NCBI GenBank assembly: GCA_963765815.1
Contig: CAVXXT010000007.1
Span: 496,001-560,000 of the forward strand
DNA: 64,000 bases
From: DATLNF01 sp963765815
GTDB lineage: Bacteria; Actinomycetota; Actinomycetes; BP-191
Direction: 5' to 3'
Positions 15,818-24,132 of this stretch are shown in pieces. Both the position numbers and the translations under genes were made by a program. The notes beneath the pieces are model-generated. The model searched no databases, was not told the origin of the DNA, and saw nothing but the letters and a program-made list of their open reading frames with translations. The stretch's first letter is position 1. Each line of letters opens with the position of its first letter.

Positions 15818-17244
15818 GCCGAACCGGCGACGGGCAGCACGAGGTCGAACGCCGTACCGGTGCGGCTCGACCCGGCGAGGGTCAGCGTCCCCCCGCTCGC
15901 CTCGGCGTAGGCCCGGGCGATGGCGAGGCCGAGACCCGATCCTCCGCCGGACCCGGGCGCGCGGCCGAAGCGGTCGAAGATGACCGACCGGTAGCCCTCC
16001 TGGATGCCGTCGCCGGTGTCGGAGACCCGCACGGTGACGAACTCGCCGTCCTCGCTGGCGGTCACGGCCAGCGACGCGGAGTCGGGCGTGTGCTCCAGCA
16101 CGTTGTCGATGAGGTTGGTCAGCGACTGGCCGACCTGCACCGCGTCGACGAGCACCGCCGGCAACGGCTCCGGTACGTCGATCACGACGTCGCGTGCGCC
16201 GAGGCGCGGGCGGACGGCGTTGAGGACGCTGCCGACCAGCTCGTCGACCGGCACCGGCTCGCGGTCGGCGCGCAGGACGCCACCCTCGATCCGGCCGAGG
16301 TCGAGCAGGTTGGCGACCATCCGGTCGAGCCGGGCGGCGTGCGCGGAGATCGCCGAGGCCAGCTCCAGCGGCTCACCGGTGCCGCGCAGCGCGTGCTCCA
16401 GCGCCGCTGCCGACACGCCGATCGCGGCCAGCGGCGTGCGCAAGTCGTGCGACACCGCGGAGACGATCGCGGCCCGCTGCCGGTCGGTCCGCTGGAAGAC
16501 CTCGAGGTCGCGCCGCGCCTGCTCCTGGTCGGCGCGGCGCAGTGCGGCCGCCGCCTGGGCAGTGAGCGCCTCGAGCATCCGGCGGGTCCGCTCGTCGAAC
16601 GTCGCGTCCCCCGGGTAGCCGAGCAGCAGCACCTCGTCCGCCGGCCCGCCGACCTGTGCGCGGGCCACGAGCGGGGTCGGTGCGGGCAGCGACGCATCAC
16701 GGAGCACCACGGCGGACTCCGCGCCGTCCGCGTGCAGCAGGTCGAGGTTCGCCGCCCGGCGTCGGACGACCGCCACCGCGCGGAAGCCCAGTCGCCGCCG
16801 GGCGAGTGCGGCCACCTCGGCCAGCTCGTCGGCCGCCTCCGCGCCGGAGGCGAACGCGAGGCTCACGTCGTAGAGGAGCGCGAGATCCTGCGCCTGCGCC
16901 TCGGTCACTCGACGCCGCCGGTCGAGGCCCTCCAGCAGCGACGAGACCACCAGCGCGGTGAACGCGAACCCGACGAGCACGCCGACGTCGCGGCGGGCGG
17001 TCACCGACAGCGTGTGGACCGGCTGGATGAAGAAGTAGTTCACCAGCAGAAACGACGTGACGCTCGCGACCAGCCCGGCGACCGCGCCGCCGAGCAGCGC
17101 CGCGACGACGACGGCGACCAGGTAGGCGAACGCGACGTTCTCGGACTGGTCTCCGTTCGCGAGCGGCACCAGCGCGACGGTCACCAGGACCGGCACACCG
17201 ATCGCGGCGGCGTAGGCGATGACGCCGCGACCACGTCTCGACAT
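15814..17244 (-). CDS. KdpD-like sensor histidine kinase (DUF4118 membrane domain)
   Basis: Start ATG 17244 begins MSRRGRGVIAYAAA; a much longer frame upstream is non-coding. The 476-residue protein has four closely spaced membrane helices ending LLVNYFFIQPVHTLSV (DUF4118, the KdpD membrane module), a GAF-like region (about 125-235), the phosphoacceptor in AIVSAVSHDLRTPLAAIGVSAA and a HATPase (SLTNLIDNVLEHTP, DTGDGI, SGLGLAIARAYAEA). It lacks the large N-terminal KdpD/Usp part, so it is a short KdpD variant. It pairs with the overlapping regulator and is divergent from a KimA-like importer. Confidence 0.88.
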   Translation of the reverse strand: MSRRGRGVIAYAAAIGVPVLVTVALVPLANGDQSENVAFAYLVAVVVAALLGGAVAGLVASVTSFLLVNYFFIQPVHTLSVTARRDVGVLVGFAFTALVVSSLLEGLDRRRRVTEAQAQDLALLYDVSLAFASGAEAADELAEVAALARRRLGFRAVAVVRRRAANLDLLHADGAESAVVLRDASLPAPTPLVARAQVGGPADEVLLLGYPGDATFDERTRRMLEALTAQAAAALRRADQEQARRDLEVFQRTDRQRAAIVSAVSHDLRTPLAAIGVSAAALEHALRGTGEPLELASAISAHAARLDRMVANLLDLGRIEGGVLRADREPVPVDELVGSVLNAVRPRLGARDVVIDVPEPLPAVLVDAVQVGQSLTNLIDNVLEHTPDSASLAVTASEDGEFVTVRVSDTGDGIQEGYRSVIFDRFGRAPGSGGGSGLGLAIARAYAEASGGTLTLAGSSRTGTAFDLVLPVAGSA

Positions 17245-17301
17245 GAGCCCATGGTCGCACCGCCCCGCTCGCACGGCCGGCGCGGCCGGGTGCCGACCAG
17301 G

Positions 17302-17319
17302 TCTTTGCAGCTTCTTTGC
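17302..17319 (+). promoter_or_regulatory. Predicted KdpE-like operator (TCTTTGC direct repeat)
   Basis: TCTTTGC-AGCT-TCTTTGC: two identical heptamers 11 bp apart in the 159-bp divergent region between the sensor kinase and the KimA-like importer, about 85 bp before the importer start. Period and position suit an OmpR/KdpE-type dimer. Confidence 0.55.
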
Positions 17320-17403
17320 GGCCTCGGCCCGGGCGTTTGCGGGTCTTACGCGCGGCCGCGGACATCGTCGGGTGGACGACCCTTCCGACGAGAGGACCAC
17401 ACC

Positions 17404-19371
17404 GTGGCGTTGCTCAATGTGCCCAAGCGGGTCCTGCTCGGCCGCCCGATGCGCAGCGACCGGCTCGAGCACACCCTGCTGCCGAAGCGCCTCGCGCTTC
17501 CGGTCTTCTCCAGCGACGCGCTGTCGTCGGTCGCGTACGCGACGCAGGAGATCATGGTCGCGCTGCTGCTGGCCGGCACCGCGCTGCTGCACTTCGCGCC
17601 GTACGCCGCCGCGGGGGTCGTCGTCCTGCTGCTCGTCGTCACCGTCTCCTACCGGCAGACGGTGAAGGAGTACCCGAGCGGGGGCGGCGCCTACATCGTC
17701 GCCCACGAGAACCTCGGGGCCAACGCCGGGCTGATCGCGGCCAGCGCACTGCTCATCGACTACGTGCTCACCGTCTCGGTGTCCGTCGCGGCCGGCGTCG
17801 ACGCGATCGTCTCCGCGCGCGGGTCGCTCGCCCCGCACGCGGTCGCGATCTGCATCGGCTTCATCGCCGCGGTCACCCTGATCAACCTGCGCGGCCTGAA
17901 GGAGTCGGGCACGGTCTTCGCGATCCCGACGTACGGCTTCGTCATCGGCGTCTACGTGCTGCTCACCGTGGCGCTGGTCCGGATCCTCGGCGGCGCGGAG
18001 CTGGTGTCCGACGCGGCGCGCTTCAAGATCGAGCCGGAGCACCTGGTCGCGCCAGGGGCGGCGACCGCGTTCCTCGTCCTGCGTGCCTTCGCGTCCGGCT
18101 GCACCGCGCTGACCGGCGTCGAGGCGATCAGCAACGGCGTGCCGGCGTTCAAGCGGCCGGCCAGCGTCAACGCCGCCAAGACTCTGATGATGATGGCCGC
18201 GCTGTCGGTGACGATGTTCATCGGCATCACTGCGCTCGCCCTGCACATGGATGCGCGGTACGTCGAGGACGTGCACCACCTGGTCGGCGCGCCGGACGGC
18301 TACCAGCAGCGGACGGTGATGGCGCAGATCGCCGCCGCAGTGTTCGGCGACGGGTCGTTCCTCTTCTACTACGTGCAGGCGTTCACCGCGGGCATCCTCA
18401 TCCTGGCTGCCAACACCGCGTTCCAGGACTTCCCGCGCCTCGCGTCGATTCTCAGCCAGGACCGCTACTTGCCGCGCCAGCTGCACAACCGGGGTGACCG
18501 GCTCGTCTTCTCCAACGGCATCGTCATGCTCGCGGGATTCGCCAGCCTCCTCGTCTTCGTCTTCGACGCGCGGGTGACCAAGCTCATCCAGCTCTACATC
18601 GTCGGCGTCTTCGTCTCGTTCACGCTCAGCCAGCTCGGGATGGTCCGGCACTGGCAGAAGAAGGAGCGCGAGGACCCGACCGCCGACCATGGCCGGATCC
18701 TGCGAGCCAAGCTGGTCAACGGGTTCGGCGCGGTGGCGACCTTCGTCGTGCTGATCGTGGTGCTGATCGCGAAGTTCACCCACGGCGCCTACATCGTGGT
18801 GATCACCATCCCGATCATCTTCGCGATCATGAAGGGCATCAACCGCCACTACCGTCGGGTCGCGGTCGAGCTGCGGGCGGACGACACCCGGCCGGTCCTC
18901 CCCTCCCGGATGCACGCCGTCGTGCTGGTCTCCCAGCTGCACAACCCGACGCTCCGGGCGCTCAACTACGCGAAGGCGATCCGGCCGACCACGCTCGAGG
19001 CGCTCTACGTCGCCACGGACGATGAGGAGTCGGCACGGCTGCAGCGTGAGTGGGACGCGAAGGGGATCGACGTGCCGCTGGTGATCCGCGAGTCGCCGTA
19101 CCGCGAGGTCACCGGACCGGTGCTCGACTACGTGCGCAACTTCCCGCGGCAGGGTGAGCGCGACGTCGTGACCGTGATCATCCCCGAGTTCGTCGTCGGC
19201 AAGTGGTGGGAGCACCTGCTGCACAACCAGAGCGCGCTGGTGCTGAAGGGGCGGCTGCTCTTCCAGCCCGGCGTCGCGGTGATCAGCGTGCCCTGGCACC
19301 TGTCGTCGTCGCCCGAGCCCGAGGCGCCCGTCGAGTCCGTGGCCACCCGCCGGGTACGCCTGAAGCTCTGA
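17404..19371 (+). CDS. KimA/YdaO-like potassium importer (APC superfamily)
   Basis: Start GTG 17404 follows GAGAGGA; a long upstream extension is antisense to the kinase. The 655-residue protein starts with the KimA-type cytoplasmic motif (RSDRLEHTLLPKRLALPVFSSD, then ALSSVAYATQEI). It has about 12 membrane helices to residue 460 and a soluble C-terminal domain of about 190 residues (MHAVVLVSQLHNPTLRALNYAK, VIIPEFVVGKWWEHLLHNQSALVLKGRL), the cytosolic part that binds nucleotide in KimA. KimA is a proton-coupled high-affinity K+ importer. A divergent KdpDE-like pair supports potassium transport rather than amino-acid transport. No c-di-AMP riboswitch is visible. Confidence 0.82.
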   Translation: MALLNVPKRVLLGRPMRSDRLEHTLLPKRLALPVFSSDALSSVAYATQEIMVALLLAGTALLHFAPYAAAGVVVLLLVVTVSYRQTVKEYPSGGGAYIVAHENLGANAGLIAASALLIDYVLTVSVSVAAGVDAIVSARGSLAPHAVAICIGFIAAVTLINLRGLKESGTVFAIPTYGFVIGVYVLLTVALVRILGGAELVSDAARFKIEPEHLVAPGAATAFLVLRAFASGCTALTGVEAISNGVPAFKRPASVNAAKTLMMMAALSVTMFIGITALALHMDARYVEDVHHLVGAPDGYQQRTVMAQIAAAVFGDGSFLFYYVQAFTAGILILAANTAFQDFPRLASILSQDRYLPRQLHNRGDRLVFSNGIVMLAGFASLLVFVFDARVTKLIQLYIVGVFVSFTLSQLGMVRHWQKKEREDPTADHGRILRAKLVNGFGAVATFVVLIVVLIAKFTHGAYIVVITIPIIFAIMKGINRHYRRVAVELRADDTRPVLPSRMHAVVLVSQLHNPTLRALNYAKAIRPTTLEALYVATDDEESARLQREWDAKGIDVPLVIRESPYREVTGPVLDYVRNFPRQGERDVVTVIIPEFVVGKWWEHLLHNQSALVLKGRLLFQPGVAVISVPWHLSSSPEPEAPVESVATRRVRLKL

Positions 19372-19489
19372 GCCGTGTGGTCCCACGCCTTGCAGCCCGA
19401 TCGATCTCCACAGTCTCCGGATCGGACCCCCCTCCAGGACGAGTTGCCACCATACCGTTGGGCCATCGACGACACTCGATGGAGATCAG

Positions 19490-19927
19490 ATGGCGGGCAC
19501 GACTGAGCTCCCGACCTGGGCTGTCTACGCGGTATCTCTCGGCACTCCGACGTCAGCGTTCACCGGAGTGATGCTGACGGGTTGGCTCGGCCGGCGGACC
19601 GCGACCGAACAGGAGACCCGATCGCGCCGTGAGGAAGTGATGCGGCTCCTGAGATGGGCCGCAGAGCTCGCCGTGTCGGACGACGACCGAAGAGCTGCGC
19701 TCGGAGTGGACCAACTGACTGCGCTCTCGGTTTCGAGCCTCCTGGACGATCCAGAGAAGGCTCTCGTCGACGCTGCGCTCGAGTCGGCTCTGGATTCTTC
19801 CGCGGAGGAGATCAAGGCAATCGAGAGCTCCGGCGAGCCCGTCGAGGTCGTCCTGCTGGCGCCGAGCACGTACGACGACCCCGACGTACCATCGAATTCA
19901 GCGGCGGAGGAGGCGAAGGATGGCTAA
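19490..19927 (+). CDS. Small membrane-anchored protein of unknown function
   Basis: This 145-residue protein has one N-terminal hydrophobic segment (about 9-32), a basic cluster (RRTATEQETRSRREEV) and a long acidic helical region rich in Glu/Asp/Ser to the end. GC content is visibly lower than in neighbouring genes. A hairpin (CCATCGA/TCGATGG, 19463-19482) touches the ribosome binding site GGAGA, which may limit translation. It overlaps the next small gene by 8 bases. No family is recognised. The pair sits at the 3' side of tRNA-Ser(CGA), a common entry site for foreign DNA. Confidence 0.6.
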   Translation: MAGTTELPTWAVYAVSLGTPTSAFTGVMLTGWLGRRTATEQETRSRREEVMRLLRWAAELAVSDDDRRAALGVDQLTALSVSSLLDDPEKALVDAALESALDSSAEEIKAIESSGEPVEVVLLAPSTYDDPDVPSNSAAEEAKDG

Positions 19928-20087
19928 GCGGGTGTACGTGACCAGCGCTCAGACGCGGGCCGCCAAGACGCTTGTAGCGCGCAGCGCCGTGACGGGCCGG
20001 TTCGTGTCGGCTGAGGTGAGAAAGATCGCCAGCGCTTCGGTGGATCGCCACACCGCGGCCAACACCGGGATGCACAAGAACGCTTGA
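19920..20087 (+). CDS. Small basic protein (55 aa), unknown function
   Basis: ATG 19920, preceded by GGAGG (gcggaggaggcgaagg), to TGA 20087. The protein begins MAKRVYVTSAQTRAAKTLVA, continues with RSAVTGRFVSAEVRKIASAS and ends DRHTAANTGMHKNA. It is rich in Lys/Arg/Ala with no Cys and no membrane segment. The 8-base overlap with the acidic upstream gene means translational coupling. An acidic membrane protein plus a tiny basic protein could form a complex, but a toxin-antitoxin role is only a guess. Similar short basic proteins occur singly in actinobacteria. Confidence 0.6.
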   Translation: MAKRVYVTSAQTRAAKTLVARSAVTGRFVSAEVRKIASASVDRHTAANTGMHKNA

Positions 20088-20134
20088 CAGGCGCCGACCG
20101 TGAACGGGTCGGGCGCGCATCAAGCGGTCGGTCG

Positions 20135-20224
20135 TGGCGGTGGAGGTGGGATTTGAACCCACGGAGAGGTTGCCCCCTCACACGCTTTCGAGGCGTGCGC
20201 GCTCGGCCACTACGCGACTCCACC
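20135..20224 (-). tRNA. tRNA-Ser(CGA)
   Basis: On the minus strand, GGTGGAG (from 20224) pairs with CTCCACC (20139-20145), discriminator G at 20138, CCA encoded at 20135-20137. The anticodon loop CTCGAAA carries CGA (plus strand 20188-20190), with a long serine-type variable arm (tgtgagggggcaa) and T loop GTTCAAATC. Confidence 0.95.
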
Positions 20225-20234
20225 GTCGACGAGC

Positions 20235-20747
20235 CTAGCGGATGCCCAACGCCCCGCCCGCATCGGGGTCAGCAGGCGAGCGGTGTGACCGGAAGAAGTC
20301 CCGCAGCAGCTCGCCGCACTCCTCCGCCAGCACGCCCGCGACGACCGACGGCCGGTGGTTGAGCCGCCGGTCGCGTACGACGTCCCACAGCGATCCGACG
20401 GCGCCGGCCTTCGGGTCGGTCGCGCCGTAGACGACCCGGTCGACGCGCGCGAGAACGGCCGCGCCGGCGCACATGGTGCAGGGCTCGAGAGTCACGACGA
20501 GCGAGCAGCCGTCGAGCCGCCAGGTGCCCAGGGCCGCCGATGCGCGGCGCAGAGCGAGCACCTCGGCGTGCGCCGTCGGGTCGCCGTCCAGCTCGCGCTC
20601 GTTGTGGCCGACCGCGACCACATCGCCGACAGGAGAGAGGACGACGGCGCCGATCGGCACGTCGTCGTGTGCCAGCGCGGCGCGCGCCTCGGCGAGGGCA
20701 CGGCGCATGGCCGCCTCGTCGGACGAGGCGACCGGCACCGACGTCAC
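20235..20747 (-). CDS. tadA: tRNA(adenine-34) deaminase TadA
   Basis: TadA converts adenosine-34 to inosine in tRNA-Arg(ACG). The 170-residue protein has the zinc/catalytic motifs TAHAEV (H60, E62) and LEPCTMCAGA (C90, C93), plus ARVDRVVYGATDPKAGA, typical of TadA rather than cytidine deaminases. Start GTG 20747 overlaps the upstream gene stop (GTGA). The partner gene upstream is the actinobacterial TadA-associated protein, supporting the call. Confidence 0.95.
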   Translation of the reverse strand: MTSVPVASSDEAAMRRALAEARAALAHDDVPIGAVVLSPVGDVVAVGHNERELDGDPTAHAEVLALRRASAALGTWRLDGCSLVVTLEPCTMCAGAAVLARVDRVVYGATDPKAGAVGSLWDVVRDRRLNHRPSVVAGVLAEECGELLRDFFRSHRSPADPDAGGALGIR

Positions 20748-21226
20748 GTCCCGCGCACCTCGTCGAGGACGTCGATGCAGCCGGCCTTCTCGGCGATCGC
20801 GGTCATCACGTCGGCCGGGAGGTAGCCCTCCTCGGTGCACAGCTCGAGCAGCGCCGCCGAGGCGATGCCGAGGTCGGCGACGATGTCGGTGTCGCCGACG
20901 GCCTCGGGCTCGGGCTTGATGCCCTCGTCGTCGTCCTCATCGCTCTGCTCCGGCGGGACGATGTCCTGCATGACGAGCTCGGCCAACGGGGAGGTGCCGA
21001 CCGCGCGGTCGTCGGAGATGAAGGTGCGCGGGTCCTTCTCGCCGTCGACGCGGACGATGGCGAGGTACTCGTCGTCCTCCTCGAGGAAGAACCACGCGGT
21101 CCCGCCGCCGGCGACGTCGCGCATCTCGTCGGCCAGCTCGTCGAGGTCGGCGATGCCACCCATGTCGACCTCTCGGCCCACCCAGCCCTTGCCGGTGCGG
21201 GCGAGCACGGCGGCGAAATACGACAA
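20744..21226 (-). CDS. TadA-associated protein (tRNA adenosine deaminase-associated family)
   Basis: Start TTG 21226 (begins L-S-Y-F-A-A-V-L-A-R) follows GGAGA; the longer frame upstream is unlikely. The 160-residue acidic protein has FFLEEDDEYLAIVRVDGEKDPRTFISDDRAVGTSPLAE followed by an acidic linker and a helical C-terminus (DIVADLGIASAALLELCTEEGYLPADVM). This pattern is the small family always found beside tadA in actinobacteria; its biochemical role is not established. It is coupled to tadA by a GTGA overlap. Confidence 0.88.
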   Translation of the reverse strand: MSYFAAVLARTGKGWVGREVDMGGIADLDELADEMRDVAGGGTAWFFLEEDDEYLAIVRVDGEKDPRTFISDDRAVGTSPLAELVMQDIVPPEQSDEDDDEGIKPEPEAVGDTDIVADLGIASAALLELCTEEGYLPADVMTAIAEKAGCIDVLDEVRGT

Positions 21227-21331
21227 GGTGGGTCTCCGGCGGTGAGGTCGGGCTGGGGCGTCGATCGTAGGAGCGCGGACAGGTGCGGACAACCTGCCCA
21301 TATCCTCGGCCGGCGGACCCCGAGACCTGAA

Positions 21332-21804
21332 TCAGTGCGGGACGACGTCCACGACACGCTCATAGGGCTCGGCGAACCCGAGCCGCCGCGCGAGGACGAG
21401 CAGCGTCTCGTCGGCGTACGCGTCGAGGTCGCTCAGCAGCATCCCGAGCTCCATCTCGTCGACCCCGAGGTCGCGAAGATGGACATGTCACCGGCCGGCC
21501 ACACGTCGTCGAGGTCGTCCTCGCCCGGCCGGTCGATCTCCAGCCAGTCGAGCACCTGCCCCGCGAGGTCCCAGGCGACGGCGGCGGTGCTGTCGCTGAG
21601 CAGGATCCGCGTCTCTCCGGCGACCACCCGGACGACGACGAAGAACTCGTCGGCGACGTTGACCAGGCCGATCACCCCGCCCTCGCCGGGCTGCTGGCGC
21701 AGGGCGCCGACGAGCGCGCCGAGGTCGTCGATGACCGCCTCGGGCAGCAGGGCAGCGCCCCACCGGCCCTCTTCTCGGGCGACGACGACCGCGAAGTCCG
21801 ACAT
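21332..21804 (-). pseudogene. Second TadA-associated-family gene, interrupted by a one-base frameshift
   Basis: ATG 21804 starts MSDFAVVVAREEGRWGAAL and continues ADEFFVVVRVVAGETRILLSD, parallel to the neighbouring family member. After GDMSIFA the frame ends quickly (TSGSTRWSSGCC, stop near 21433). In the next frame the expected end continues DLGVDEMELGMLLSD, then LDAYADETLLVLARRLGFAE, and stops at 21332. Adding one base near 21473 would restore one protein of about 158 residues (paralog: IVADLGIASAALLELC). It is therefore a one-base deletion: assembly error, decay or programmed slippage. Confidence 0.8.
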
Positions 21805-21881
21805 CGCGTCCCCTCTCGTCGCCGTACCGGCACCGACCTCGGGGCGATCGTGGCAGATCGGCGCCGACCGCGCACCGGGGA

Positions 21882-22823
21882 CTAGAGCTGCAGCTGGGGC
21901 GACGGCCGGGGTGAGTCCGGCGCGCCCACCTCCCCGCGGAGGGAGTGAGCGCACTTCACGCCGGCGACGGCGCCCTCGGCGGCCGCCACCTGGACCAGGT
22001 GCATACCGGGCGTCAGGTCGCCGGCGGCGTACACGCCGGGCACCGTCGTCATCCCGTCGGCGTCGACGACGACGTAGCCGTCCTCGTCGACGGCGCAGCC
22101 CAGCTGGACGGCCAGGTCGGAGCGGGGATGCACGCCGATCGAGAAGAAGCCGATCTGCGACGGGACGAGGCGGCCGTCCGCGAGCTCGACGCCCCGCAGC
22201 GCGCCGCGCTCGCCGTCGAAGCGCACCGCGACCTCCTCGACGACGTCGATGCCGTGGTCGCGGAGCGCGGCGAGGTGCCGGTCGTCACCCTCGAAGCGCC
22301 GGCCGTCGGTGACGATGGTGACGCTGCGCGCCCACTCGAACAGGTGCAGCGAGAAGTCGGCGAGGCCGGCGTTCCAGCCGAGAGTCACGACGTCGCAGCC
22401 GCGGGTCTCATAGCCGTCGCAGCTGGGGCAGGTGAACACGCTCGCGCCGAAGTGCTCCTCGATCCCGGCGACCTCCGGCAGGTCATCAGTCACCCCGCAG
22501 GCGAGGACCAGCCGGCACGTCGAGACCACGTCGCCGTCGACGTCGAGCTCGAACCCGGCATCGGTCGCGCGCGCGCCGCTGACCTGCGCCTGTCGCACCT
22601 CGGTCTGGTCGAACGCGAGCAGGTCGTCCCGGGCCCGGGCGAGCAGCACGTTGGGCGACACCTCGCCGAAGCCGAGGTAGCCGTGGCTCCGCTCGACCGC
22701 CCGGTTGCGGTGGTCGGCATTGGCGATGAGCAGCGTCTTGCGGCGGTAGCGAGCAAGCCACGTCGCCGCGGCGTAGCCCGCTGGGCCGCCCCCCACGACG
22801 ACGGCGTCGTACGACGGCGTCAC
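21882..22823 (-). CDS. Thioredoxin-reductase-like FAD/NAD(P) oxidoreductase
   Basis: Start GTG 22823 has a perfect AGGAGG upstream; the longer frame is overlapping noise. The 313-residue protein has an N-terminal FAD Rossmann motif (VVVGGGPAGYAAATWLARY, 8-26), a redox-pair candidate CPSC (C132, C135) in the position of the CxxC of thioredoxin reductase, and the C-terminal FAD motif (VYAAGDLTPGMHLVQVAAAEGAVAG). The NADPH motif is atypical (VVTLGWNAGLADFSLHLFEW). It fits the TrxB-like group often named bacillithiol/mycothiol-type or thioredoxin-reductase-like; the partner is unknown. Confidence 0.85.
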   Translation of the reverse strand: MTPSYDAVVVGGGPAGYAAATWLARYRRKTLLIANADHRNRAVERSHGYLGFGEVSPNVLLARARDDLLAFDQTEVRQAQVSGARATDAGFELDVDGDVVSTCRLVLACGVTDDLPEVAGIEEHFGASVFTCPSCDGYETRGCDVVTLGWNAGLADFSLHLFEWARSVTIVTDGRRFEGDDRHLAALRDHGIDVVEEVAVRFDGERGALRGVELADGRLVPSQIGFFSIGVHPRSDLAVQLGCAVDEDGYVVVDADGMTTVPGVYAAGDLTPGMHLVQVAAAEGAVAGVKCAHSLRGEVGAPDSPRPSPQLQL

Positions 22824-22900
22824 GGGCGACCTCCTGGGGAACGGCACGGGGCTGACGCCCACCCCCTGCCCACCACGAGCCGAGCCATGCCGATCGCGTC

Positions 22901-23401
22901 CTACAGCGGCGCGCGCACCGCGAACGTCGAGCCCTCCGGGGTGATGTCGACGTCCGGCAGCACCTGCCGCAGGAGCGCGATGACCGCGGCGTTGTCCGAC
23001 TGGACGTCGGCGGTCATCGTCGCGACTCCACGGCTGCGGGCGATCTCGACCATCCAGCCGAGCAGCGCGCGGGCGATGCCCCGTCGCTGCCAGGCGTCCT
23101 CGACGCAGATGGCGATCTCGGCCTCGTCGCCGGCACCGACCTTGTCGAACCGCGCGACGGCGACCACCTCGTCGTCGACGACGGCGACCACGGCATGCCG
23201 GTTGACGTAGTCGACGTAGGTCAGTCGTCGCAGCACCCACTCGGGGGCCTCGCGGTAGTGGGTGAAGAACCGGCGGTAGATCGTGTCCGGCGAGCAGCGG
23301 TCGAACATCCGCCGGAGGCGGTCCACGTCGTCGGCCTGGATCGGCCGGTAGGTGACCTGCCCGGCGCGCGGCGCGGGGGACGGCCGCAGCCCGGCGGTCA
23401 C
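22901..23401 (-). CDS. GNAT-family N-acetyltransferase
   Basis: Start GTG 23401 overlaps the TetR stop (GTGA). The 166-residue protein contains YRPIQADDVDRLRRMFDRCSPDTIYRRFF, then VVAVARFDKVGAGDEAEIAICVEDAWQRRGIARALLGWMVEIA. QRRGIA is the acetyl-CoA pyrophosphate-binding loop. The SPDTIYRRFF start is shared with the acetyltransferase domain of Pat-type protein acetyltransferases, so protein lysine acetylation is possible. Co-transcribed with the TetR regulator. Confidence 0.85.
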   Translation of the reverse strand: MTAGLRPSPAPRAGQVTYRPIQADDVDRLRRMFDRCSPDTIYRRFFTHYREAPEWVLRRLTYVDYVNRHAVVAVVDDEVVAVARFDKVGAGDEAEIAICVEDAWQRRGIARALLGWMVEIARSRGVATMTADVQSDNAAVIALLRQVLPDVDITPEGSTFAVRAPL

Positions 23402-24018
23402 CGCCCGCTCCGCGCTGCGTTCGACGAAACAGAGATCGACGCGATGTAGTCGTCGAGGTGTGCGGCGGCGCGGCGCATCTGCTTCTGGTCGGAGAACAGC
23501 ATGGAGAGCATCACCGCTCCCTCCAGGGTTGAGGTGAGCACCGTCGCCACCTGGCGCGGCTCGACGCCCGGCGTGATCTCGCCCGCGGCGATGCCGTCGC
23601 GGACGATCCGGCCGACGAGGCGCTGCCACGTGGTCATCGCCTCCTGCGCGCGACGACGGAGCGCGGGATGCCCCTCCACCGACTCGACCGCAGTGCGCAG
23701 CACCGGGCAGCCCCCGGGCAGTGCCGGGTCGCTCACCAGGCTGCCCATCACCGCGACGACCGCGCGCAGCCGGGCGGGCGCGTCGGCTGCCTCGGCGAGA
23801 GCCGACTCGAACCGCGTCGTGACGCAGCGCACCGCGTAGTCGAGCGACTCGACGGCCAGCTGCTCCTTGCTGGCGAAGTGGTTGTAGAGCCCGCCCTTCT
23901 GCAGGCCGACCTCGGTGAGCAGGACCGACATCGACGTGGCGGCGTACCCGTGGCGGTTGAAGACGCGGGCCGCCTTCTCGACGATCCGCTCGCGCGTCGC
24001 CGTCGCCTTGCTGCTCAT
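23398..24018 (-). CDS. TetR/AcrR-family transcriptional repressor
   Basis: The 206-residue protein has an N-terminal HTH: RERIVEKAARVFNRHGYAATSMSVLLTEVGLQKGGLYNHFASKEQLAVES, the TetR signature. The C-terminal ligand domain contains GGCPVLRTAVES (Cys-containing, common in the TetR_C_11-like group). A 14-bp palindrome lies 24-37 bases upstream of its start, so it is probably autoregulated. It controls at least the overlapping GNAT gene and perhaps the divergent-side repeat protein, whose upstream region shares the palindrome core. Confidence 0.9.
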   Translation of the reverse strand: MSSKATATRERIVEKAARVFNRHGYAATSMSVLLTEVGLQKGGLYNHFASKEQLAVESLDYAVRCVTTRFESALAEAADAPARLRAVVAVMGSLVSDPALPGGCPVLRTAVESVEGHPALRRRAQEAMTTWQRLVGRIVRDGIAAGEITPGVEPRQVATVLTSTLEGAVMLSMLFSDQKQMRRAAAHLDDYIASISVSSNAARSGR

Positions 24019-24041
24019 GCGGCACTCCTGACCATGATCAA

Positions 24042-24055
24042 ACCGACCGGTCGGT
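24042..24055. promoter_or_regulatory. Predicted TetR operator
   Basis: ACCGACCGGTCGGT is a perfect 14-bp palindrome just upstream of the TetR start codon, in the position expected for autorepression. Its core CGACCGGTCG recurs at 24711-24720 upstream of the gene at 24133-24696. Confidence 0.65.
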
Positions 24056-24132
24056 CTGTGTAGTCAGTATGCGCGTGCCGAGGCTGGACAACACAGGATC
24101 TGCGGTGTGATCTCGACCACACCGCTACGCCG

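Noticed and set aside
17245..17403. A c-di-AMP (ydaO) riboswitch before the KimA-like gene
   Set aside because: The 159-bp region lacks the conserved ydaO core and pairing; only the TCTTTGC repeat is evident.
15814..19386. A 1190-residue extension of the KdpD-like kinase
   Set aside because: The extension is antisense to the KimA-like gene. The kinase has a clear start at 17244.
19490..20087. A type II toxin-antitoxin system
   Set aside because: The overlap and sizes fit, but neither protein shows a known toxin or antitoxin motif and the first has a membrane anchor.
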